NCBI GenBank assembly: GCA_963667375.1
Contig: OY763323.1
Coordinates: 3,286,001 to 3,350,000, forward strand
Reading direction: 5' to 3'
Origin: G963556115 sp963667375
Lineage (GTDB): Bacteria > Planctomycetota > SZUA-567
DNA: 64,000 nt
Part shown: positions 1 through 7,766 of the stretch, piece after piece
Position numbering within the stretch: the stretch's first letter is position 1
Layout: every line of letters begins with the position of its first letter
The notes under the pieces: generated by a model
What the model was told of the DNA's origin: nothing
Seen by the model: the letters and a program-made list of their open reading frames with translations, nothing else
The model's database searches: none
Program-made: the position numbers and the translations under genes

Positions 1-1064
1 TAATAAAAGCCGCACTCACCACCGGAAAGAAGTTCCAGCCAGGGTGAGAGTTCCTGCTCTATTGCATCTCTGATCACCTCTGCCTTCTTCCTGTACGCCA
101 TATTTACAGTCTGAATCTGTTTGTCGACGACATTATCCAGCATCCAGGCAGTTACTTCCTGCATAATCAGTGAATTAGAAAATCCAATATCCGCGGTCTT
201 CTGAACAATAGCACTGATTACCGGTGAATCTGCACCCATGAGATAGCCAATGCGCAATGCCGGCGCCAGTATCTTGGAAAAAGTACCGATCTCAAAAACC
301 GGTATTGCATAATTCTGATGCAGCACCGATCTGATTTCAGGGCAGTTCGTGCCGTGATTCAATGAATCATAGGCACAATCAAGAAACAAAGGAATCTTAC
401 GGCCAAGTCGCGCCGAAAGCTCCTCTGCCACCCTGACAATTCCCAACCTGTCCTTATAAGGAATAACATTACCGCTGGGGTTATTGACCGTAATAATATA
501 CAGGAATTCCAACCGCTGCAGATCAGCGGCAGACATTCTTCCCAGAAATTTTTCCAGAGCCTCAGGGCTCAGACCGGCAGAGCCTTCCTCAACCGTTCTG
601 ATGTCAAAGCCTTTACGTTTCAACGTTTCACAGTAGATATAATAATACGGATCAGCTGTCACCACTATACCCGGACAGAATATATCACCGAGCGCATCAA
701 GAATTGAGGTCGCACCATTGGCACCAATAACCAGCCGCAACCGCTGCAGGTTTTCAACCGTAAGTCCCGGATCACGTCTGGCAAGAAAACGCCTTACCGC
801 CTTGATCAGATTAGCAGAACCTTCTGGTCCCCCATAATTTAGCGGCATACGGTGTTCATGAGGATGAGTACAGACGAAGCGCACCGCCTCCATTACTCCG
901 GCACTGGGTATAGTCTCTTCATTAACATACCCTACACCAAGGTTTATATCAACTCCATCGCGAAAAAATGTTGCAAATTCACTGGTAAGTCTGGCAACTG
1001 GTGACGGCACAAGTGACTGTTTGGCAAACTCCGATAATCGAACATCCTCAGTATTATCCTGCAT
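1..1064 (-). CDS. PLP-dependent class I/II aminotransferase, C-terminus cut off by the window edge
   Basis: A cytosolic pyridoxal-phosphate enzyme that moves amino groups between amino acids and 2-oxo acids; the substrate cannot be told. The reading frame is open from the ATG at 1064 to the window edge (354 codons). Visible fold-type I motifs are NNPSG (residues 194-198), the PLP-binding Asp in LFLDCAYD (D229) and the Schiff-base lysine region FSKILAPALRIGYL (K264, with R271 following). The family usually runs to about 400 residues, so some 40-60 residues are probably missing at the left. It is divergent from a LacI-type regulator 224 bp away, which may control it. Family assignment is firm, the specific reaction is not. 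Confidence 0.85.
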   Translation of the reverse strand, partial: MQDNTEDVRLSEFAKQSLVPSPVARLTSEFATFFRDGVDINLGVGYVNEETIPSAGVMEAVRFVCTHPHEHRMPLNYGGPEGSANLIKAVRRFLARRDPGLTVENLQRLRLVIGANGATSILDALGDIFCPGIVVTADPYYYIYCETLKRKGFDIRTVEEGSAGLSPEALEKFLGRMSAADLQRLEFLYIITVNNPSGNVIPYKDRLGIVRVAEELSARLGRKIPLFLDCAYDSLNHGTNCPEIRSVLHQNYAIPVFEIGTFSKILAPALRIGYLMGADSPVISAIVQKTADIGFSNSLIMQEVTAWMLDNVVDKQIQTVNMAYRKKAEVIRDAIEQELSPWLELLSGGECGFY

Positions 1065-1123
1065 CCTAACCCCACATTCTATAATTATTACCACTTAAAT
1101 ATCTTAATAATACGCTAACACTT

Positions 1124-1151
1124 TATAACTTATGATATATCATAAGTTATA
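1124..1151. promoter_or_regulatory. 28-bp perfect palindrome between divergent genes
   Basis: The half-site TATAACTTATGATA is followed directly by its exact reverse complement, with no spacer. It lies 60 bp upstream of the aminotransferase start and 137 bp upstream of the regulator start. Full symmetry and position suggest a binding site for a dimeric regulator acting on the aminotransferase promoter; a cruciform or a short terminator is less likely because there is no T tract. Confidence 0.5.
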
Positions 1152-1217
1152 CTAATCTACAGGTCAATAGCGAATCACCGGTAAACCTGACACTTGGTTA
1201 AATTTTTAAAATTCAAA

Positions 1218-1245
1218 TTGACTAATATTCTGAATAAGATATATT
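1218..1245 (+). promoter_or_regulatory. Candidate sigma-70 promoter of the LacI-type regulator
   Basis: TTGACT (1218-1223) and TATATT (1240-1245) are separated by 16 bp. The expected start of transcription falls at about 1252, inside the operator-like palindrome at 1253-1266, which would fit autoregulation. This is a pattern match only. Confidence 0.45.
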
Positions 1246-1252
1246 TTACTAT

Positions 1253-1266
1253 TGAACACGCGTTCA
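1253..1266. promoter_or_regulatory. LacI-type operator-like site
   Basis: The 14-mer TGAACACGCGTTCA has five-base arms TGAAC/GTTCA and a central CG step, as in many LacI/GalR operators. It sits between the likely -10 box and the ribosome binding site (GGAG, 1274-1277) of the LacI-type gene, so negative autoregulation is likely. Confidence 0.5.
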
Positions 1267-1288
1267 GGATTTTGGAGAAGCATAACCC

Positions 1289-2326
1289 ATGAAAATAAAC
1301 AGCACCGAAGTCGCGAAAAAAGCCGGAGTTTCACGTAGTACCGTTTCCCGAGTCATAAATAACAATCCCAATGTTATAGAAAGCACCCGCAAGCGTGTTT
1401 TAAAGGTTATTGAAGAATTAAATTACACACCAAATACCAACGCCCAGACACTGGCCGGAAAAAAGAGCAGCGTAATCGGACTCTTTATCGTTGAAACCAA
1501 CTATAATAATGCTCTTGACACCTCATTGCTGGAATATTTTATGAATTTCGTTTCAAAGCTCAGCGAAGAGGTCTTCCGTAATAAGCATCAGCTGCTGCTG
1601 GATGTGGTATATGATCAGGAGAGTGAAATACGGGTTAAAAGTCTGTTTCAGAACGGCAACATTTCCTGCGGTATATTTATCGGCTCGCCAATGCACAACA
1701 AATTCATCGACTATTTTATTACCAGTGACAATAAAATTGCACTTATTGACTATTCTACTGATCCCTCCCTGCTGAGGCCAAATGTCAGCCTGATAAACAC
1801 CGATGATCTCAATGCTGCTATCGAGATCACCACTGAACTACTGAAAAGCGGTTCCAGAAAAATTCTGCACATAACCGGCAACCTCCAGAAACTTACCGCC
1901 GCGCAGCGCCTAGCAGGCTATAAGCAAGCTTTGGTGAAATCAGGAATTCCGGTTATTGAAGGTTTAATATATAAAGGGAGCTTTACAGAAAAATCCGGAT
2001 ATGATGCGGTCGCTCGTACTCTGAAAAGTGGCACTGAATTTGACTCCATATTTGCCGCCAATGATCTCATGGCCCGCGGAGCAAAAGCCGCACTTGATGA
2101 TGCAGGAATTTCCGATATCCCTATCTGGGGTTATGACAACCTGCAAGGTAGTGTGCCACTGGGTATAATGACCGCCGATCCCTGCCTCAAAGACAGTGCA
2201 ATCAAGGCCGTACGCAGCCTTCTAAATCCGGTAGCTGAAAACAGGCAGATACAGTATACCCAGCCACGGCTAGTAAAAGACATGCATGATTATCTCAGCC
2301 GTTATGAGCCCTGCCATCACGATTAA
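1289..2326 (+). CDS. LacI/GalR-family transcriptional regulator
   Basis: A dimeric DNA-binding regulator of 345 residues, the usual family length. Residues 4-25 form the N-terminal helix-turn-helix (STEVAKKAGVSRSTVSRVIN), followed by the hinge helix region (NYTPNTNAQTLAGKKSSVIG) and a periplasmic-binding-protein-like effector domain from about residue 63. The C-terminal region keeps the family pattern DSIFAANDLMARGAKAALDDAG. The ligand is unknown, possibly a sugar or a nucleoside-type molecule. A GGAG ribosome binding site lies 11 bases before the ATG. A LacI-type palindrome sits in its own promoter, so it probably controls itself and perhaps the divergent aminotransferase. Confidence 0.92.
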   Translation: MKINSTEVAKKAGVSRSTVSRVINNNPNVIESTRKRVLKVIEELNYTPNTNAQTLAGKKSSVIGLFIVETNYNNALDTSLLEYFMNFVSKLSEEVFRNKHQLLLDVVYDQESEIRVKSLFQNGNISCGIFIGSPMHNKFIDYFITSDNKIALIDYSTDPSLLRPNVSLINTDDLNAAIEITTELLKSGSRKILHITGNLQKLTAAQRLAGYKQALVKSGIPVIEGLIYKGSFTEKSGYDAVARTLKSGTEFDSIFAANDLMARGAKAALDDAGISDIPIWGYDNLQGSVPLGIMTADPCLKDSAIKAVRSLLNPVAENRQIQYTQPRLVKDMHDYLSRYEPCHHD

Positions 2327-2388
2327 TCACGTATGACAGAACCGGAATCAGGCTAAGCTGTTATTTACAACCAATCACAGCCATACTA

Positions 2389-3096
2389 CTATACCGGTGG
2401 ATCAAATTCCGCAGCAACCAGCACCCCGTCAAGAAGTCTGTATGCATGATCCGCATGCTCAGCCAGCTGTTTATCATGGGTAACAATAACCATCGCCGCG
2501 CCCTGACTCTTCACAACCTCAAAGAGCATTCCCATCACTTCGCTACCACTCTGCGGATCAAGATTTCCGGTAGGCTCATCACATAATAAAATTGCCGGCT
2601 CGGTAAATAACGCTCTGGCAATGGCCACCCGCTGCTGTTCGCCCCCGGAAAGTTTAGCCGGCTTATGGCGGAGTCTGTCTGAAAGACCAACCTTATCCAG
2701 AAGTTCCAGTGCAAACTTTCGTCCCCGGTTCTTACGGGCGAAATTCCCGGCTATAAGCACATTGTCCAAGGCGCTAAGATCAGAGAACAGATGATACTGC
2801 TGAAACACAAAGCCTATCTCCTGCCCCCGGATCCGGGTTTTTGCCGCGTCACCCAGGCGGCTTATATCTATATCATTTAGAAATATACTTCCGGAAGTCG
2901 GAGTATCCAGCAAACCGATGGTATTAAGCAAAGTACTCTTACCGGTTCCGCTCCTGCCGATTATTGCTATACTCTGACCAACAGCCACTCTGAAATCCAG
3001 ACCACAGAGTATCTCCAGAGTTTTTTCACCATCATGAAAACTCTTATACAGTTTTTCAATACGTATTACTGCTTTATTATTAGCAAACAGATCCAT
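2389..3096 (-). CDS. lolD: Lipoprotein-releasing ABC transporter ATPase, LolD-like
   Basis: The cytoplasmic ATPase that powers release of lipoproteins from the inner membrane. At 235 residues it is the usual LolD/MacB length. Walker A is GRSGTGKST (residues 47-54), the signature LSGGEQQR begins at 149, and Walker B is ILLCDEPTG with the catalytic Glu at 174; a Q-loop (FVFQQ) and an H-loop (VTHDK) are present. It follows the permease gene by 38 bp on the same strand and is surely co-transcribed with it. Other members of this ATPase group serve MacB or FtsX-type exporters, so LolD is the best but not the only reading. The ribosome binding site is weak. Confidence 0.8.
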   Translation of the reverse strand: MDLFANNKAVIRIEKLYKSFHDGEKTLEILCGLDFRVAVGQSIAIIGRSGTGKSTLLNTIGLLDTPTSGSIFLNDIDISRLGDAAKTRIRGQEIGFVFQQYHLFSDLSALDNVLIAGNFARKNRGRKFALELLDKVGLSDRLRHKPAKLSGGEQQRVAIARALFTEPAILLCDEPTGNLDPQSGSEVMGMLFEVVKSQGAAMVIVTHDKQLAEHADHAYRLLDGVLVAAEFDPPV

Positions 3097-3134
3097 ATTT
3101 TATCTCACTCTGAAAAATTTTGTAAAAGTAGCCG

Positions 3135-4385
3135 CTATTCCTCTTTCAACGCCTTCACCGGTTCTCTGCAACCGGCAGATATTGCGGGATATAAAGCGGA
3201 AATAAGAGAAATAATCAAAGCTGAACCAGCATAGATAGCGACCTTCCAGAGGTAAATAACCGGCGGACTGGTATGACCGAATAACTGCGGTGAATAAAAT
3301 GGCTGACCGGTGAGAAATTCCCAGATATCACTGAGATTCAGACCGACAAGATATCCTGCGCCGACCCCAACAACTATTCCCATAAGCCCGATGAAGAGAC
3401 CGACAAAAAGGAATATAGCAATCGTATTGCCCCTTCTCGCTCCCAGACAGCGCAAAAGCCCGACATCCTTTACCCTCCTGCTGGCAAGTGTCGCCAGAAC
3501 CGCAAAGACACAGAAACCGGAAGAAATATTCATAAAGAAGAGCACCACCTCCATCAGCATGTTCTCATACGCCATACCGTCATGAATCGATTTCCAGCGC
3601 CGCTGCCAGGTAGTACTGTAAATCCCCCGGTAACTCAATCCGAGAGCCGGAACCACCGTCTTGATAATCGGGACCTCAAGCGTATTGGCCTGCTGCGGAT
3701 CATTGAGAAAAAATGAAAGCCCGGAAACACCGTGCATCTGCTGCTCAGCACCGGTCATAAAGAGTTTTCTGGCATCGTCAAGCGATATAAAAAAACCATT
3801 ACGGTCTTTAAGCGGTGAACCGCTGCTGAAGATGCTGCTGACAAAAAAATTCCGGCTGACCAGTTTGTCCGAACCGGGTGGTGAATAAGTTACAGTCATG
3901 GTATCCCCAGCCTGCAAACCCAGACTTTCAGCAAGATTGATCCCGACAAAAGCCGGCGAATCACCATTAGGATTTGTTCCCGGAGTATACCACTGAGGAT
4001 TATCCGCATCCAGCTTCAAATCCTGAAGATGCTCAGCAAGTGATGAGAACTGCATCTCCTTTTTAAGATCAATACCATACGCTACACCAGGTTCAGTGAT
4101 AAGCCCGTGCTTCAGAAGTGCATAATCACGTATCAGCGGCGTAAAGCCGCGCACTCCCGCTATATCCGGTACCGCTGACAGACTCTCCTCTGCTACCGGG
4201 GACCGAAAGGAGATTGCCACCTGCTCACCAAGATTCCGGATACGCCGCTCCATATCCACCAGCATGCCGTCGGTAACCCCGATAACAACGATCGAAGCCA
4301 TAAGTGTCAGCCCGACAACCAGTACCGCAACATAATTTATAATTCTGGCATGAACATATATCCATGCAAGTTTAATCATATACAT
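3135..4385 (-). CDS. LolC/LolE-family lipoprotein-releasing permease
   Basis: An inner-membrane ABC permease of the MacB/FtsX type, partner of the ATPase just downstream. There is one N-terminal membrane segment (about LAWIYVHARIINYVAVLVV), a large periplasmic domain of some 200 residues, then three C-terminal segments with the conserved cytoplasmic motif RRVKDVGLLRCLGARR. The start at 4385 (MYMIKLAW) is chosen because AGAGG lies 7 bases upstream; an in-frame ATG at 4391 and a TTG at 4433 are alternatives. Only one permease gene is present, so the transporter is probably a homodimer (LolF-like) or uses a second subunit encoded elsewhere. Confidence 0.82.
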   Translation of the reverse strand: MYMIKLAWIYVHARIINYVAVLVVGLTLMASIVVIGVTDGMLVDMERRIRNLGEQVAISFRSPVAEESLSAVPDIAGVRGFTPLIRDYALLKHGLITEPGVAYGIDLKKEMQFSSLAEHLQDLKLDADNPQWYTPGTNPNGDSPAFVGINLAESLGLQAGDTMTVTYSPPGSDKLVSRNFFVSSIFSSGSPLKDRNGFFISLDDARKLFMTGAEQQMHGVSGLSFFLNDPQQANTLEVPIIKTVVPALGLSYRGIYSTTWQRRWKSIHDGMAYENMLMEVVLFFMNISSGFCVFAVLATLASRRVKDVGLLRCLGARRGNTIAIFLFVGLFIGLMGIVVGVGAGYLVGLNLSDIWEFLTGQPFYSPQLFGHTSPPVIYLWKVAIYAGSALIISLISALYPAISAGCREPVKALKEE

Positions 4386-4809
4386 CAGCATACCTCTGAA
4401 AAGATTATATAAATATCTCAAGCCATACCGCAATTAGTACCTATTTTATGTATATACCGGCACCTTACAAGTAGACTTTTTCTTTTCCGCAAGATTAGCT
4501 GCTAAACAATATGATGAAGATTCAAAACAAAATAAAATGAACACATCATCCAGCGAAAAGTATATCCTTATTAACCGCTGACTTTATGACAATTAGAAAC
4601 AAAATAACATCAAAATACAAATATCTCAATTATCCCGTTTAATTTACTGATAAGCTTATGATCAAATTTGACAAAATCGTAAATATCCAGTCAAATTTTG
4701 ACATTACCCGTAAAAATATCTTGCCGGTAGCGTTATAAAGATTAGAATTAAAGTAGATGATTTTATTGTTCAACTAGTTGCTTAAAAATTCTCAGTAAGG
4801 ATTAGCAGA
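4386..4809. other. Intergenic region with two tandem inverted-repeat sites
   Basis: This AT-rich gap precedes an unrecognised gene. It holds TCAAATTTGA (4662-4671, a perfect palindrome) and GTCAAATTTTGAC (4690-4702, near-perfect), about 29 bp apart on the same face of the helix. Each ends in TTGACA, so the repeats may be overlapping -35 boxes and operators. No good -10 box is spaced correctly from the second TTGACA. No gene is seen here. Confidence 0.4.
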
Positions 4810-5478
4810 ATGAGTGCATCAAGAGCAGATATTGATCTTGCAACCAGGGGTGAATTGGAAAATATGATGGCGCTTGAATCACTGCCATTTTCCAGCCTGA
4901 CACTGGTATTCGGATATCGTGATGACTACACCTCAATTCTGCGGCTTATTCTGCGAGGTCTGAACTGCCTCAAACTGGTTTCAAGCAAGAAACACCAGAA
5001 ACTGGAGATCAAAGCCTTAATTGAGCTTCCTGTAAATTACGAAGACAGCACTCTCTTCAAAAACTGGTTCACCTACAAACGTTCAGCTGTAGGTTTCAGC
5101 AGAGATTTTACTGTTGACGAAATCCGCAACCTCTACCCTGAAATTGAGAAATGCCGGAATTTTTGCATTGAAAATATTATTGACCGGGGAGATAGCAGTG
5201 ATTTTATCAAATCCTGGAAAGGGATTCTGGCCAAATGTGCAACCCAAAATCCCAGCACAAAGAATACTTTCCGTCTTGTTGAGGCTAAAGATATTCTTGC
5301 TATCGCCATACGCCCTTTTCAGATTCTGCGGAATGCCAAACTGATCAAAGTTGAAGATTTAAGTGACTTCAAGGAAACTAAGGTAAACGGCAGATTTGAA
5401 ATGTCCAATTATCTCTTTATCAGAGAAACGGAAAACATTATAACGTTCATTTCTGATTCTCTGGGTTCTGCAAAGTAA
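4810..5478 (+). CDS. Hypothetical protein, 222 residues
   Basis: I do not recognise this protein. It is 222 residues, soluble-looking, with no signal peptide or membrane segment, rich in charged residues, and contains hydrophobic alternating stretches such as LILRGLNCLKLV and KDILAIAIRPFQIL. The three cysteines in the middle (ECRNFC-like pattern and AKCAT) do not form a known metal motif. The start is supported by AAGG about 9 bases before the ATG. It is a single-gene unit on the plus strand, convergent with the rpsP cluster, and has operator-like repeats upstream. It may be a lineage-specific gene. Confidence 0.6.
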   Translation: MSASRADIDLATRGELENMMALESLPFSSLTLVFGYRDDYTSILRLILRGLNCLKLVSSKKHQKLEIKALIELPVNYEDSTLFKNWFTYKRSAVGFSRDFTVDEIRNLYPEIEKCRNFCIENIIDRGDSSDFIKSWKGILAKCATQNPSTKNTFRLVEAKDILAIAIRPFQILRNAKLIKVEDLSDFKETKVNGRFEMSNYLFIRETENIITFISDSLGSAK

Positions 5479-5669
5479 CCGTGAAACATCCCAGCCTCAC
5501 ATAATTTCTTGATTATCATCAGATCCCTCCCAAACCGCAGATATTTCTCGTGCAGATTATACCGGTTCTGAAGTCATCAGAAATTACCTTTATATTCCCC
5601 CTTAAAGATCATTCCAAAACTACATAAAAGGGTATTCCTGGGCACAAACAACCAAAAAACAAGCAATAC

Positions 5670-5705
5670 AAAACCACATACACTTAAGCACAAAGTGTAT
5701 GTGGT
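5670..5705 (-). terminator. Terminator of the ffh-rpsP unit
   Basis: A perfect 13-bp stem (ACCACATACACTT at 5673-5685 with its complement at 5693-5705) and a 7-base loop lie 30 bp after the rpsP stop. On the minus strand it is followed by TTTGTATTG, a short T-rich run. Confidence 0.75.
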
Positions 5706-5734
5706 AGAATATATACTATAAATTCATAAGAGGA

Positions 5735-6124
5735 TTAAGAAGCTGGAGCAACGACCTTTTTGCTTCTAGGCTTTCTACGAGCCTTCACAGAACGGGACTT
5801 TTTCTGGTCCAATTTTTTCTGGGCAGCGCCTTCAACCTTTGTGCGTTTCTTGTTCTTTGAAGCACTGTTCCACATTCCTGCGGTGATACCTTCTTTACGA
5901 AGCAGACTAGCGACAGTGCTGCTTGGCTTGGCACCTTCGCTAACCCAGTACTTTACTCTTTCAACGTCAACTCTTACTTTTTCCTCGACATTTGAAGCAG
6001 GATCATAAAAACCAACCTGCTCAATCGGTCTTCCATCACGACGTGAACGACTGTTAAAAACACAGATGTGATAAAATGGAAGATGCTTACGTCCATCACG
6101 TTTTAATCTAATACAGACAGCCAA
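5735..6124 (-). CDS. rpsP: 30S ribosomal protein S16 with a long basic tail
   Basis: S16 binds 16S rRNA during assembly of the small subunit. The core AVCIRLKRDGRKHLPFYHICVF...RDGRPIEQVGFYDP is typical. The start is a TTG at 6124: it gives the canonical N-terminus, and AGGAGG lies 8 bases upstream, formed by the last two sense codons of ffh. A longer in-frame reading upstream overlaps ffh and is not real. The protein is about 129 residues against the usual 80-90; the extra 40 or so residues are rich in Lys, Arg, Ser and Ala. It begins 4 bases after the ffh stop, so the two genes are co-translated. The ffh-rpsP pairing is common in bacteria. Confidence 0.93.
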   Translation of the reverse strand: MAVCIRLKRDGRKHLPFYHICVFNSRSRRDGRPIEQVGFYDPASNVEEKVRVDVERVKYWVSEGAKPSSTVASLLRKEGITAGMWNSASKNKKRTKVEGAAQKKLDQKKSRSVKARRKPRSKKVVAPAS

Positions 6125-6128
6125 ATTA

Positions 6129-7661
6129 CTACCTCCTCTTTCTTTGCTTTTTACGTTGCTTCTCTTTCTTACGATTTTTTGATTTATCTTGCTGGGCTTT
6201 AGCCCCTTGTTTCTTAGACTTACCGAAAACATTTCCCATTCCAGGTACATTCGGTAGTTTGCCAGGATCTTCACCACGCTCAGCAGCAGCCAGCATTGCT
6301 TCAGGATCGGCATCCATACCTTCCATACCAGCATAGGTTTCCGATGAGAACATGCCAAGTTTACCCATTTTTCCAATCATCTTTTTCATCTGGGTAAACT
6401 GCTTGAGCAATTCCTTTACCGGACGGGTAGCGGGATCACCATTAATATCAAAATTACCAGAACCCTTAGCGATACGCTTCATTCGCGCCAGACCGATAAT
6501 TTCTGGGTTAACACGCTCCTCCGGTGTCATACTCTGTATCAGTGCTTCTATCTTCTTAAATTTGGATTCATCAATATCCAAACCTTTTAATTTACTGCCG
6601 ATACCAGGCAACAATCCTAGAAGATCTTTAATACTACCCATTTTCTTGATCTGTGCAAGTTGTTTTTGAAAATCTTCTAAAGTAAATTTATTTTTCTCAA
6701 GCTTGGCCCGCATGGCTTCAGCTTCTTTTTCATCTACTACACTCTGTGCCTTCTCAACCAGAGAGACAACATCACCCATACCGAGAATCCTACCGGCCAT
6801 TCTTTCAGGATGAAATTCTTCAATTGCATCCAGCTTTTCACCGACGGTTACATACTTAATACAGACACCGGTAAGCTCTCGCAGTGAGAGTGCCGCACCA
6901 CCTCTGGCGTCACTATCCATTTTGGTCATCACCGCACCGGTGATATGCAGACGCTTATTAAATTCCTCCGCTGTATCAACTGCACTCTGACCGATCATTG
7001 CATCACAGACAAATAAAATTTCAGCCGGATTTGTTGCCTTCACTATCCGCTCCAGCTCATTCATGAGCTGATCGTCAACGTGAAGTCGACCTGCAGTATC
7101 AAGAATTATCGTATCCAGATCCTGAAGTTTCGCTATTTCAAGACTCTGTTTACATATATTTACCGGATCTCCGCCTTCCTGCGCATGAACCGGTACCTCT
7201 ATCTGCTTTCCCAACACCCGCAACTGCTCAATAGCAGCCGGTCTCTGAACATCCGCGGCAACCAGCAGCGGCTTTTTTCCCTCAGCCTTGAAACGTGAGG
7301 CCAATTTACCACAAGTTGTAGTTTTACCAGCACCCTGCAGACCACAGAGCATTATTACAGTTGGACCTTCAGCAGCAAAATGTATCCCTTCACGCTCACC
7401 GCCGAGAAGATTTACAATAGCATCATGTACAATCTTGACAAACATTTCACCAGGATCAACAGCGGTCAACACCTTCTCGCCCATCGCTTCGTTCTTGATA
7501 CGCTCAACGAACGATCTGGTAATACTAATATTTACATCTGCCTCCAGAAGGGCAACACGAACTTCACGCACCGCCTCTTCGATATTACTTTCAGAGATTT
7601 TACCCTGCCCGATAAGAGACTTGAAAGCCCCATTCATCCTGTCCGTCAAGCTGTCAAACAT
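6129..7661 (-). CDS. ffh: Signal recognition particle protein Ffh
   Basis: The SRP GTPase that brings ribosomes making membrane proteins to FtsY and SecYEG. The N domain opens with MFDSLTDRMNGAFKSL. The G domain shows GLQGAGKTTTCGKLA (G1), LDTAGRLHVD (G3) and TKMDSDARGGAALS (G4 and nearby). The M domain carries KMGSIKDLLGLLPGIG and the RNA-binding RIAKGSG. It is 510 residues, longer than the usual 450, because of a Gln/Lys/Arg-rich tail ending KKEKQRKKQRKRR, which also supplies the ribosome binding site of rpsP. It lies 105 bp downstream of prmC on the same strand. Confidence 0.97.
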   Translation of the reverse strand: MFDSLTDRMNGAFKSLIGQGKISESNIEEAVREVRVALLEADVNISITRSFVERIKNEAMGEKVLTAVDPGEMFVKIVHDAIVNLLGGEREGIHFAAEGPTVIMLCGLQGAGKTTTCGKLASRFKAEGKKPLLVAADVQRPAAIEQLRVLGKQIEVPVHAQEGGDPVNICKQSLEIAKLQDLDTIILDTAGRLHVDDQLMNELERIVKATNPAEILFVCDAMIGQSAVDTAEEFNKRLHITGAVMTKMDSDARGGAALSLRELTGVCIKYVTVGEKLDAIEEFHPERMAGRILGMGDVVSLVEKAQSVVDEKEAEAMRAKLEKNKFTLEDFQKQLAQIKKMGSIKDLLGLLPGIGSKLKGLDIDESKFKKIEALIQSMTPEERVNPEIIGLARMKRIAKGSGNFDINGDPATRPVKELLKQFTQMKKMIGKMGKLGMFSSETYAGMEGMDADPEAMLAAAERGEDPGKLPNVPGMGNVFGKSKKQGAKAQQDKSKNRKKEKQRKKQRKRR

Positions 7662-7766
7662 AATTCATACTTTCTATTCATCAAGCCTATAACAATAATA
7701 GACATTTCAAGTAAAGCCACCGCCAGCATAAACCTCACCGAAGCGTTGTATGTAAAATCAAGAAAA

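Noticed and set aside
6125..6376. N-terminal extension of S16 encoded inside ffh
   Set aside because: The open frame continues upstream only as a shadow of ffh; the TTG at 6124 with AGGAGG in front gives the family N-terminus.
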